A stretch of DNA of 11,368 nucleotides, taken from contig WPIO01000074.1 of the NCBI GenBank assembly GCA_009760855.2, positions 2,008,501 to 2,019,868 of the forward strand, in the 5' to 3' direction. The DNA is from Cristatella mucedo. Lineage: Eukaryota > Bryozoa > Phylactolaemata > Cristatellidae. This document shows, in pieces, positions 1 through 7,789 of the stretch. Position numbers and translations under genes: made by a program. How positions within the stretch are numbered: position 1 is the stretch's first letter; each line of letters starts with the position of its first letter. Below the pieces are notes generated by a model, which searched no databases, had not been told where the DNA came from, and was given only the letters and a program-made list of their open reading frames with translations.

Positions 1-1180
1 GAGTTACAGACGGAGATACGTTGCATTACATTACAGAAAGGACAGCAGTGTGTGTGTGACTGGCAGTTACTGATTGTAAGAGAATTCAGCATTCACTCTG
101 ACCAATCTAGCAACAGCCATGTTCGCTAATTCGTCGACTACGTGGATACCTTCGGTTTATTTTAACGTGTACATCATAAACTCGTATTGCCCGCCATATT
201 CAGTATCTCTTTATCACTGAGGATGTCTGCCTTACTGACCTCTAGACGTGCCAGATTACCATATGAGATTATCATTGCTCAGTCTCGCATAGCGCTTCTG
301 TTCGTATGTGAGCCCGACGTAACGTCATGTTTGCCCTGAGGTGCAAGTTGAAAGAACGGACCAGGAGCTACTTGGGAAATCTGCATGTGAAACTGGTCTT
401 CTCAATCAGCAGCCAGACTTGGCCGGCAGCCTCGAATACCTCACATGCATAATTCAGATGCATTCAAAACGAAAGCTTAGCAGGTTCTTGACAAGCATGC
501 TCTCCTGCACGCATTATATTTATGCAAAGAGTGGCGTGCCTATTTTTATACTTACAAGTAATTTGAAAAGACGAGCTGTGTCAAGTGCAGGCTTGAAGTC
601 AATTTAAAAGTGACTAGGTCGCGTTGACGATCCAGCCACTTTTCAAGACTTTCTCTGAGTCTACACAAGGAAGCTTGGAAAAGCTGTGGCTTTATTTTGG
701 TTTACAATAGACGTACTACTTGTCAGGCCCAAAACTGAATTACATTATTTTGACGGCAAACACTGAGAGACAATCACTATCCACTTGAGAACGGCCCTGC
801 GGATATGTTCACCAATTGGCCAACGTCTGGTCTACAGAGATATGTAGGCATGCTAAAGTAATTAGCCTTGCCTGTCTAGCAATTATATCCTTAACGACTA
901 ATGCAATATCATTTAGCATTCAATGATTCGGAGTTGAACTTCAGTCCGCAGATCAAAATGTCGTATTGCGAAGGAGTCGACTGGTGTCTAAAGGTCTCTA
1001 AACTCTCATGTACTATAGGTCGGCTTGGAGTGGCTAATATCCGGAGAGCAGGAAGTCGTCACGATTTTGAAGGGCTTTAATCGCACCAGGGGATTGTGAA
1101 TGGCAATGTGCCGCTCAGAGGTAGGCACACGCTCACTAGTTCAGCCGGCGTCATCGGCGACAAGAGCATGCTAGGTGGAC
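1..1180. other. Non-coding stretch with no recognisable gene
   Basis: The composition is mixed, at moderate GC, with stops frequent in all frames. The longest plus-strand ORF (88 codons at 341-607) has no coding-like composition, domain or flanking splice signal that I can defend. A short (TG)5 run lies near position 50. I see no RNA gene or repeat unit here. It could be intergenic or intronic DNA. Confidence 0.5.
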
Positions 1181-1510
1181 TCATGATTTAGTCGCTCGAT
1201 TGCACGAATCAACGGGGGTGGGGAAGCGCTGACTGCTTCTGCCGCCGCCGTCCACGGCTGCTGAACCCTGGCTCAGCACCGTATCTCTGGAGACGGTCAC
1301 CTGCTTCAGTCTGCTCGTGCCTAATCGACCGAAAGCGTTTTTCGCTCGCTGGCAGACCCGCCGGATGTGCTGACATTCGGTAGTGTATGAAGACAGGGGC
1401 GGGCCGGAAGCTGTGCTATCCTCTGCCCTGGCAATGTACCCAGCAAGCAGCGTCTGGCCAGTCGATTCTCGAAGCCGGCTGCCGTTGAGGAAACTGTCCC
1501 ATTCCGGCAT
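1181..1510 (-). CDS. Weak candidate coding segment, unknown product (109 codons)
   Basis: This ORF runs from an ATG at 1510-1508 to a TGA and has an in-frame TAA four codons upstream of the ATG, so it could be a complete small gene or a first exon. The ATG has G at -3, which is favourable, and C at +4. The segment is clearly more GC-rich than its flanks, and many codons end in C or G. The predicted peptide is basic, with a Cys/His/Arg-rich middle (around residues 45-62, motif HIRRVCQRAKNAF) and a glycine run near residue 88. I recognise no domain, signal peptide or membrane segment. There is no confirmed partner exon, and GC-rich sequence produces long ORFs by chance, so this is a candidate only. 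Confidence 0.22.
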   Translation of the reverse strand: MPEWDSFLNGSRLRESTGQTLLAGYIARAEDSTASGPPLSSYTTECQHIRRVCQRAKNAFGRLGTSRLKQVTVSRDTVLSQGSAAVDGGGRSSQRFPTPVDSCNRATKS

Positions 1511-1674
1511 CTCCGTTAGTTAAACGTTCACAGGAAAGTGCTTTTCCTACGGCCTATAGGTCTGCTGATTGAATGATCGCCAGGGATATGTTGTCGGGCC
1601 CAACTAGTTCTCAGAAAGTTAACAAACGCGAGACTAGGCTCAGTTTCGGCAGTTTCGTTCGTTGTGGCTCAACC

Positions 1675-2340
1675 CTCCCCTTATCGTTGTCTCTCTATCC
1701 CTTCCCACTCCCTTACTCTATCACTTCCCTCTCTCTCTCTCTCCATCGCTTCCCTCTCACTCTCTATATCCCTTACCTCTCTCTTTCTGTTTCCCTTCCC
1801 TCTCTCTGTATCCCTTCCCTCTCTCTGTATCCCTTCCCTCTCTCTCTCTTTCCCTTCCCTCTCCTTGTATCCCTTACCTCTCTCTCTCTCTCTGCATCCC
1901 TTCCCTCTCTTTCTCGCCCCTCTCTTTTTCTTTCGCTCTCTCTCCCCCTCTCTCTCTCTATCCCTTCCCTTTCTCTCTCTTTATCCATTTCCTCTCTCCC
2001 TCTCTATCTGGCTCTGTATTCCTTCCATCTTTCTCTCTCTGTATCGATTCACTCTCTCTGCCTCCTTTTCACCTTTACCCTCTCTCTCTCTCTCTCTTTC
2101 CCTCTGTATCTCAATTTCTACCCCTTCCCTTTGTCTCTCTTTCACTCTCTCTCTCTCTCTCTCTATCTAATCCATCTCTCTCACTCTACATCTCGCTCTC
2201 TATTCCTTCCTCTCTCTCGCTCTGTCTATTCCTTCCACTCTCTCGCTCTTTCCTATTCCTCTCTTTCTCTCTCTTCCTCTCTCTCTCTCTCTCTATCTCG
2301 CTTTCTTTCTCCCTCCCTCTGGTCTTTCTCTCACTGATCG
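1675..2340. repeat. Pyrimidine-rich minisatellite/microsatellite array, about 665 bp
   Basis: The plus strand is almost entirely C and T for about 665 bases, with only scattered A and G. A degenerate unit recurs: a (CT)n core followed by GTATCCCTTCC. The G of the GTAT motif sits at 1789, 1808 and 1827 (exact 19-bp spacing), then 1867 and 1894, so the period drifts from 19 to about 27 bp as the CT core varies. The right half decays into longer CT runs. With so few purines on the plus strand, stop codons cannot form, so all three plus frames and the minus frames stay open. The long serine/leucine-rich ORFs here are therefore composition artefacts. Confidence 0.95.
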
Positions 2341-3350
2341 CTCACCCGTCTTAGTGCTTGTTTGCAGTGTGCTCACGGTGAGTATTGCTGCTGTACTCAT
2401 CCTTCGATGCTACGTGCATCCTGCGAGTCAGGCTGGCGGGTTTAGCTTCGTGATGTTAACCTCCTGCAGACTCCCATCGAACTCGGACAGCAGTTAGCAA
2501 TATTGACCCCTATTGGTGATCACGTTACACTCGGCTCCAAAATTTCTACGTGCACCGTTCCACTCAGCCCCGAAAAAGCTATGTGCGGCAGCAGCTATGC
2601 AGTCCCCACTCGAAACTCTGCTGCAGTCGAAGTATAAGGCTGAGGAAGCGACCACAACTGTCGCCGCTGGCCGCGAGACTGCAATTACTTTCAACGAGAT
2701 TTTATTTTGACCACGCGCTAACAGGGAAAGCGTTGGCTGCCGGCGCTCGTGAACCGTAAGATTGGCAGTACTAAGCAGCTTGGGCAAAATAATTGTGAAT
2801 AGATATATTTGTGTAACCTAACTAATCATGAAGATATACAAGCTCATAGCGAGGTAGCAGCTCGAGCTGCGATCAGAGCTCGTCTTTGGCTGCGAGTCTT
2901 CTCCACTACTTCTAACATATCTCATTTATGCAATACACCGTTCGCCTGGGCGTCTGTAGCAGTTTGTCCTTGGCCGCACGTCTTCCAGCAGTACATCTGG
3001 ACTTTAATGCACACGAGGCATTGTCAGCTTTTATCATTATGCTAGCATGCTACTCGAGCAACCAGCTACGTAGGATCCAGCGATCGTTTGGAAAGTCAAT
3101 GCTTCGTTAAAAGTCCTGAAAACAAATAAAGCTGACTTAGCGACAATTTAAATGACTCAAAAATGCGGCAGGTTTACTGCTCTGCACGGTAAAGGCTATG
3201 GCAGAGGCCACTGGGCTTGCCTGTAGGTTGCACGTATCCCGGAAATGTCACTTTTGTAGGCTTCTTTGACGTCCTAGTGAGTCAGCACCACTGCCGTCGT
3301 CCTGGAACACGAGAAGCTCAGCTGAAATAATTGCTCGACATAGAATCTTC
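2341..3350. other. Non-coding stretch, no convincing gene
   Basis: Short ORFs occur on both strands (up to 97 codons on minus at 2494-2787 and 78 on plus at 2809-3045), but they overlap one another and show no domain, consistent codon bias or flanking splice signals. A 21-bp imperfect direct repeat lies at 2523-2576. AATAAA occurs near 3125, but no coding region upstream of it is good enough to call it a polyadenylation signal. Confidence 0.45.
2523..2576. repeat. Imperfect 21-bp direct repeat, 33 bp apart
   Basis: The motif CGTTACACTCGGCTCCAAAA at 2523 recurs at 2556 as CGTTCCACTCAGCCCCGAAAA with about four mismatches. It is a small local duplication, and I see no further units. Confidence 0.6.
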
Positions 3351-3353
3351 TCA

Positions 3354-3374
3354 TACCGGCGAGGTAATGGCTCA
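3354..3374 (+). repeat. SINE-head-like motif at the left edge of copy A
   Basis: The block reads GGCGAG then GTAATGGCTCA. The SINE on the minus strand at 8910-8892 reads GGTGAGCC then GTAATGGCTCA, an 11-base exact match plus a near match just before it. The motif holds an A-box-like TGGCTCAG. Similarity is lost after this short stretch, so homology is suggestive only. The same sequence sits at the left edge of copy B (9278-9296). Confidence 0.35.
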
Positions 3375-4001
3375 GCCCGATCACGATATGCTTGCGGTTA
3401 AAATGTCACTAGTCAATTCTTTTTTTTTTGCTTTCAAAGCGTGCAGTGCCTAAACAAGGATCCTTTCTATAACAATGGTGTTTTTACGAATAAATTATGA
3501 CAAGTATTACTACCTTATTGGTTGTAGCATCAGAATTAGCTGTGGATGACGGCGAATTCAAGGCTGGTCTGGCTGCAGGAGGAGCATCGGAAAGGAGATG
3601 AAGCATCGTCATTCCATGCTCCTGAATCCCTAGGTTACATACGGCATGCTCGATTGAATATCATCGACAACTAGAGTCGTCGATTGAAAGCTTGCCTCGA
3701 TAAGGCTGAAGCGCAAGCCAAGCTGTCAAGTAAGCACAGTCGGCTTGATGTCGCATGCGTTTAGGCGAAGCTGATGACGACACAGGAAAGAGTGTGTCTT
3801 AAATCGCACGTGGGTTGCAGATTGGCAAATGAATGGCCGGGTAGTTGCTTCTTGCTTTTGATGATTGCACAGATTTTAGACAACAACGAGAAAAGAAAGG
3901 AACGAAGGAAGCATTCTGCTGAGCGGCGAGCTGCAATGTGTTCCAGTGTCGTAATCACAGACAGACGCAAGCATCTAGACGTCCGATTGAGCGGCAGTAA
4001 T

Positions 4002-4010
4002 CCTTACCTG
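4002..4010 (-). other. Predicted 5' splice site (donor) of the copy A exon
   Basis: The minus strand reads TTCAG followed by GTAAGGATT, close to the metazoan consensus CAG/GTAAGT. The same bases are present in copy B at 9922-9930. Splicing here leaves a phase 1 junction (one base G of a split codon). Confidence 0.6.
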
Positions 4011-5039
4011 AAGAGCCCCGTTCGACGAGCGGCATCGGACCAGTGAAGCCGGCAGCACCAGCGTCGATGCCTAAAGTGCCTGACGACTCGAGACCGGGAT
4101 TCTCATGATTTAGAGCTTCCGGCGATGGTAGTGTCTGAGCGTGCTCTAGGAGTGCCGCCACTTGTTCATCGGCAGCCAAGGGCTTCTGACTAGGCAGCGA
4201 TGTTTGCAGGCCGTACAACATGGTTGAAAGTTCAGCGTCAGGCATCGTTTGTTTCCAAAACTGCTGCTGCTCTGCGATCAAGTTATCCCGCTCCGTCAGA
4301 AGTTCGTCGAGCTTTCGCTTGAGATCGTCCTGCTCCAACAACAGCTGGTCGTGTTCGTCTTGAGGATGCAGGCTGAGAGCGTGAGAGACCTCGTTGAGGG
4401 CTGACTGGATCCGTGTGTACTGGGCGGTAAACATCTCGCAAATCTGGGAAATCTGGTCATCGTAACACTTCCTGAAGGAGAGCAAGCGGTCCGCGTTTTC
4501 CATGTAACTTTTCGTCGCTTCGGCGAGCTCAGACAATTCTCTCACAATAGGGCTCACTGACGCCATCAACTGCTCGGCCTTCTGTGTGATCTCCAGCTGC
4601 TCTACTTGCTTCTGTAATTGTATTGTCAGGTGCGATCGCGGACGCTGCAGCACAAGAAGCTGGTGCTCGCTCGCGCACGTCTGCCACAGCTGCTGCTGTT
4701 CGAACTGCTGGCAATCGCTCACCCGACGTTCCTGCAGCTCCTGTTTAGAAAGAAACAGCTCAGGTTGCTGCTGTCCGATCTCCACCTGCCCGATTGGATG
4801 TTTCTCGCTGTGCTGCTCTCCAATACGTTGCTCCCCGATTGGATGCTCCTCGATGGGCAGCTCGTCGATTGGACGTTCCCACATTTGCTGCTCCCCGATT
4901 GAGCTTTCGCCCATCTGCTTCTCCCCGGCCTGCAGTTGCTCGGCCTGCCCCGGCGAGTGTGAAGGCTGCTGCTCATGTTGCGGCCCCACAGTCGCGGCAT
5001 GATTTTGCAGCTGAGAGTACTCAGCCTGCCGCCGTTCCT
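4008..5039 (-). CDS. Internal exon of an unknown glutamine-rich coiled-coil protein
   Basis: The minus frame is open across 1032 nt. It is entered through a pyrimidine-rich acceptor (GTTTTGTCTTTTGTAG, AG ending at 5040) and left through a consensus donor (CAG then GTAAGG, GT at 4007-4006). With these borders both introns are phase 1 and the exon holds 343 full codons. The open frame continues beyond the exon, from about 5136 to 3955, but it has no ATG at its 5' end; the first in-frame ATG is inside the pentapeptide block. That favours an internal exon over a single-exon gene. The segment is glutamine-rich at residues 1-35, has eleven pentapeptide repeats (consensus P-I-G-E-Q) at 36-90, is Gln/Leu-rich to about 135, is heptad-like and charged at roughly 137-275 (motifs LQKQVEQLE, LLLEQDDLKRKLDELLTERDNL), and ends in a Gly/Ser/Pro-rich tail. 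I see no catalytic motif, signal peptide or membrane helix. Neighbouring exons were not found, so the function is unknown. A captured, non-functional gene fragment is the main alternative. Confidence 0.55.
4768..4932 (-). repeat. Eleven tandem 15-bp units encoding pentapeptides
   Basis: Within the copy A exon, the translated units read QAGEK, QMGES, SIGEQ, QMWER, PIDEL, PIEEH, PIGEQ, RIGEQ, HSEKH, PIGQV and EIGQQ. The consensus is P-I-G-E-Q with a hydrophobic second residue and acidic fourth. At the DNA level the plus strand shows a recurring TTGCTCCCCGATTGG-like unit. It lies just upstream of the coiled coil. Copy B keeps only two units (QVGEQ, QIGHH), so the array has changed by exactly nine units. 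Confidence 0.85.
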
Positions 5040-5060
5040 CTACAAAAGACAAAACATATC
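5040..5060 (-). other. Predicted 3' splice site (acceptor) of the copy A exon
   Basis: On the minus strand a T-rich tract runs directly into GTAG, and the exon begins AGGAACGG. Copy B retains the AG with an even T-richer tract (TTTTGTCTTTTTTAG), which supports its being a real acceptor. In copy A the frame stays open into the intron, so this call rests on signal quality and on the lack of an ATG upstream. Confidence 0.6.
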
Positions 5061-5404
5061 GCACTTTCCAGCAGAATTTCAAGGTAGCAGCAAGCCATTC
5101 AAGTAATAGGTTAGTGTATATGTACCGCAGCAGCACGACAACCAGGCTGTCGGTCTAAACGCGGAAGTTCGTGCAAAGCTATCTAGCTGAAACACGAATA
5201 TTACACGAGGGAAATGCCTATGAGACAAGAAAACACTCGATATTACCCACGCATTGACCTGGTAACTTTAATTTTCATTCTGAATCATCGGGTAAAGCAA
5301 ATGGCTATGGCATCGGTCTAAATCACACTGAACATGCAAGACCTCAAGCTCAGTGGCACGGCTGCTGTTCTGAAGCATTAAAGTTGATTCGCGTAGCACC
5401 CTGA

Positions 5405-5560
5405 GGCAGCGACAGCCCAAGAGTTCATGTGCTCGCTCTGTAAGATCAAGGTCGAGGGTTTAAACGCTGCAGAGGGTGGCCTTTACTGCACCACTGCAAG
5501 CCGTAGTGATAGCCGTCAAGGTTCTTCTGTCTTTATACAAATGAGTCTGGTAAATTAGAG
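5405..5560 (+). mobile_element. Degenerate SINE body at the right edge of copy A
   Basis: Positions 5480-5545 align with the reverse complement of the SINE at 8730-8812: both share CCTTTA, CCACTGCAAG, TGATAGCCGTCAAGG, CTTCTGTC and a TATA-AAA-GAG tail, at roughly 80% identity by eye. Upstream, GGTTTAAACGC at 5458 sits where the intact SINE has its B box (GGTTCGAATTT), preceded by GTCGAG against GTCATG. No convincing A box remains. Similarity fades at about 5560, within a few bases of the end of the duplicated block. Confidence 0.6.
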
Positions 5561-5563
5561 CAT

Positions 5564-5785
5564 ATGTTTTAAGAGGACTGAATCTCCATTTCTTTTGTTC
5601 ACATTTCACAGCATGCGACGCCAGAAAATGACTTACATTAGCCGTAACACAACAAGATAACTATGTAAAAGCCCATAAGTGATCATCTTGGTTGCAGATT
5701 AACTGCTGGTTCGGTAATCTTAAGTGATTCAATTCAAGCACAACTGGCAGCCGGAAGATTGGTTGACAAAATGCCTCTATATAAA
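5564..5785. other. Unique flank between copy A and the TA tract
   Basis: This is AT-leaning sequence outside the duplication with no coding signal. The longer ORFs that cross it owe their length to the TA tract that follows. Confidence 0.5.
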
Positions 5786-5787
5786 CA

Positions 5788-5922
<135 letters not shown>

Positions 5923-5959
5923 CGCGACGTGCAATATAGAAACGAGACTAGCGACTCTT

Positions 5960-6036
5960 TGGCCCGTGTAAGGGACGCACCTTCCGAAAAGTCAAAAGGC
6001 AGGGGCTTCATGGTGCCGGAGGCGGATTCGAATCCT
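5960..6036 (+). other. Possible tRNA-like remnant with A-box and B-box-like motifs
   Basis: GATTCGAATCC at 6025-6035 matches the Pol III B box GGTTCGANTCC at all but one position, and TGGCCCGTGTAAGG begins at 5960 where an A box could be. The A-to-B distance of about 65 nt is long for a tRNA without an intron, and no cloverleaf arms are evident. The B-box-like motif is also part of a perfect 12-bp palindrome, so chance is a real alternative. Confidence 0.2.
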
Positions 6037-6258
6037 GCATAGTGCTTGGAAATATGCACTAATCCATCGCTGAAACCGGAAGGGCTAAATGCCACCGGGC
6101 CCTTCGGGTAGCTTGCAAACGAGAATGCTCAATCAGATGACCTCTACCTTCTCTCCGAACTGACGCTGGTGCCGCTTTTATTTGCCAAACAGCAAAAAGT
6201 TACGGCATCCTCGTATAGTCAGTCATTCAAACCTACTCTGCTTGTACCATGCAAGTGA

Positions 6259-6452
6259 ACACACACGCACATGCACACACTCCTTCCCTGCAAACACAAG
6301 CACTACCGTACACACCCGAGCACTCAGACGAACTCGCACACTCAGACACACTTGAACGATCTCAACTGCACTCGGACGCACACAGATCAACTCGGACGCA
6401 CTCACCCACTCGGAGTCACTCATCTACTCAGACGCACTCGAGCACTCTGATG
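6259..6452. repeat. CA-rich tract and degenerate 18-bp minisatellite
   Basis: An AC-rich run at about 6259-6280 leads into a degenerate array. The core ACTC[AG]GACG begins at 6322, 6340, 6370, 6390, 6408, 6426 and 6444, giving spacings of 18, 30, 20, 18, 18 and 18. About seven units remain. The plus frame would read as His/Ser/Thr-rich repeats, but I see no sign it is translated. Confidence 0.75.
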
Positions 6453-6584
6453 TGTACACACGCAAACTAATGTGAACGACCACGTCATAATACATTTTTT
6501 CACTTACTTAATGCCTGATCAAAAAACAGTGTGAGAACAGGATGCACTTTAAAATAGCTGTACGATATTCACACTGCCCGGAGC

Positions 6585-7235
6585 TCATTCAGTACCTACC
6601 GATTTAAGGTAAATTTCCCAGCCACAAGAGACGCTAGGCAAAGTTTCAACACTCAATGCAACACTGCGACTATTGAAGTAGCCGGCCAAGCATCCGCTCC
6701 GGCCTAAGTATTGCCGCCGCGCACGTCGCTGTAATACGACACGCATCGTCATATCGCTCCAATGGCCGGTGGCGGTTTCGAGCCGAGCTCGGCGCCCACC
6801 ATTCTGTCCGCTGCTGACTTGAGGCCGTCGAGGCTCGATAGCTCTTGCGTTTTTCGGCCAGGGTCGCCGGCATCTCGGGGCCATGACAGCAAGACTTTCG
6901 AAGATGCCGGCTGACTCCGAAAGCTGTGCAAGTGCGCCACGACCTGTAAAGTGGCCACCCACTGCCGCCGGGATGGCTCCGCCAGCCGCATCGTCCCTCG
7001 GGGCAAACAGCAGCACCGGGTGGCGCCCATGCTCGAAGATCTCACCTGTAGCATTTTTATTAAGCCGGCTCTCGAAAACTTTTTTCTGTTCTCGCATCTT
7101 TGTTCCGAACCAAATCAATTCAATAGATCCGTCGGTGTGACAGTGAGAGGCAAGAATGCGAAGGCGCGACGGGAACCGAATGGCGACAGGAACCGAATGG
7201 CGGTTAAACGCAGCACGTGCTCGGTCGTGCTTCAC
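6585..7235 (-). CDS. Low-confidence GC-rich ORF, possible exon, unknown product
   Basis: This 216-codon frame is open on the minus strand, densest in GC between about 6690 and 7060. It begins at a GTG, not an ATG; the first ATG leads into MREQKKVFESRLNK. The central part (EHGRHPVLLFAPRDDAAGGAIPA) uses many G/C-ending codons and looks more protein-like than its ends. Overlapping frames are also open (plus 6883-7140 and 6951-7259; minus 6749-7054), so the open length may reflect composition. A possible donor (CGGTAGGTAC) lies near 6597, but I found no convincing acceptor. No family is recognised. It lies between the two duplicated blocks on the same strand as the coiled-coil exon, but nothing links them. 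Confidence 0.18.
   Translation of the reverse strand: MKHDRARAAFNRHSVPVAIRFPSRLRILASHCHTDGSIELIWFGTKMREQKKVFESRLNKNATGEIFEHGRHPVLLFAPRDDAAGGAIPAAVGGHFTGRGALAQLSESAGIFESLAVMAPRCRRPWPKNARAIEPRRPQVSSGQNGGRRARLETATGHWSDMTMRVVLQRRARRQYLGRSGCLAGYFNSRSVALSVETLPSVSCGWEIYLKSVGTE
7168..7201. repeat. 17-bp tandem duplication (two units)
   Basis: GACGGGAACCGAATGGC is followed at once by GACAGGAACCGAATGGC, one mismatch in 17. Seventeen is not a multiple of three, which argues mildly against this end of the overlapping minus ORF being coding. Confidence 0.85.
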
Positions 7236-7789
7236 TCGTGCACCAAATTGTTCTCTTGAGCACTGGATAACTACTTTAAATTTTTATTTTTAATTCTCCG
7301 TGGCAATTTAGATGCTGAATCGTCGGCAGCTTACGGTGGTACAGAAAATGACCGTGCACCGGAATTGACGTCGGTCTCAGCATATCGACGCAGCCGCTTG
7401 AAAGATATCCCACTTCCGGTATTTCTTCAAAAAAATTTGTTCGAAGCGTGAGAATAACGTCGCTTAGATTTTTTTGAGTGTGCATTTTAATGTCGTCTAT
7501 CTTCGACAGCATTCCCATGCGTCGAATTTTTGTTAGCTGAACTGAACAAAACTCGAGGGCATGCTCACTGCCGTCGTTCGGCGTGCGAGCTTGAAATGCT
7601 AGCGAGCATCAGTGATGCTAGTTGTTGTCGGCTCGTGGAAGCACAGACGATTACCGCGACGAGCTTGCAGAAGACACAGAAGTCTCTCGTAGTACGATTC
7701 ACTTCCACTCGGTGGATCTTTGAATTTCGGTCAATGACGTAGCGCCTGGCTGGAGCTTACTTACGGCAATCGTCTTCTAGGCAATGTGA
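7236..7789. other. Non-coding stretch, nothing recognised
   Basis: The composition is mixed, with short ORFs only (80 codons on minus at 7276-7518, 70 on plus at 7530-7742) and no domain or splice pair. I see no repeats beyond short AT runs. Confidence 0.45.

Larger units (their letters stand above)
3351..5563. repeat. Segmental duplication, copy A (2213 bp), direct orientation
   Basis: This block is collinear with 9275-11343 in the same orientation. Homology begins abruptly at TCATACCGGC and ends at AGAGCAT, with unrelated sequence outside on both sides in both copies. Contents from left to right are a SINE-head-like motif, minus-strand downstream intron, the large exon (4008-5039), upstream intron, and a degenerate SINE body at the right edge. 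Copy A is 144 bp longer. I traced that to 138 nt within the exon, 2 nt in a T run near 3420, 2 nt in a GT run near 3793, and 2 nt in an A run near 5231. Confidence 0.97.

Noticed and set aside
341-607. 88-codon plus-strand ORF
   Set aside because: It has no coding-like composition, domain or splice context, and its length is within chance for 11 kb.
1573-2354. Three long overlapping plus-strand ORFs (168-254 codons) rich in serine and leucine, plus a minus-strand Glu/Arg-rich ORF
   Set aside because: Stop codons need purines on the plus strand; the CT-rich repeat cannot form them, so all frames are open. The peptides only mirror the repeat.
3351-3360. Helitron-type capture of the gene fragment (the unit begins with TC)
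   Set aside because: The right end shows neither CTRR nor a terminal hairpin, and no insertion between A and T is evident.
3655-3690. Possible regulatory hairpin with repeated TCGATTGAA motifs
   Set aside because: The stem is only about six bases and no known element matches.
3761-4046. Small ORFs on both strands in the downstream intron, conserved in copy B
   Set aside because: The whole left third is nearly identical between copies at the DNA level, so conservation says nothing about coding. A 2-nt indel near 3793 changes the end of the minus frame between copies.
4529-5087. Cys/Ser-rich and Arg/Pro-rich ORFs in other frames on both strands across the exon
   Set aside because: They are shadows of the minus-strand exon; the CAG-rich and pentapeptide codons read as Cys/Ser or Ala/Pro in other frames.
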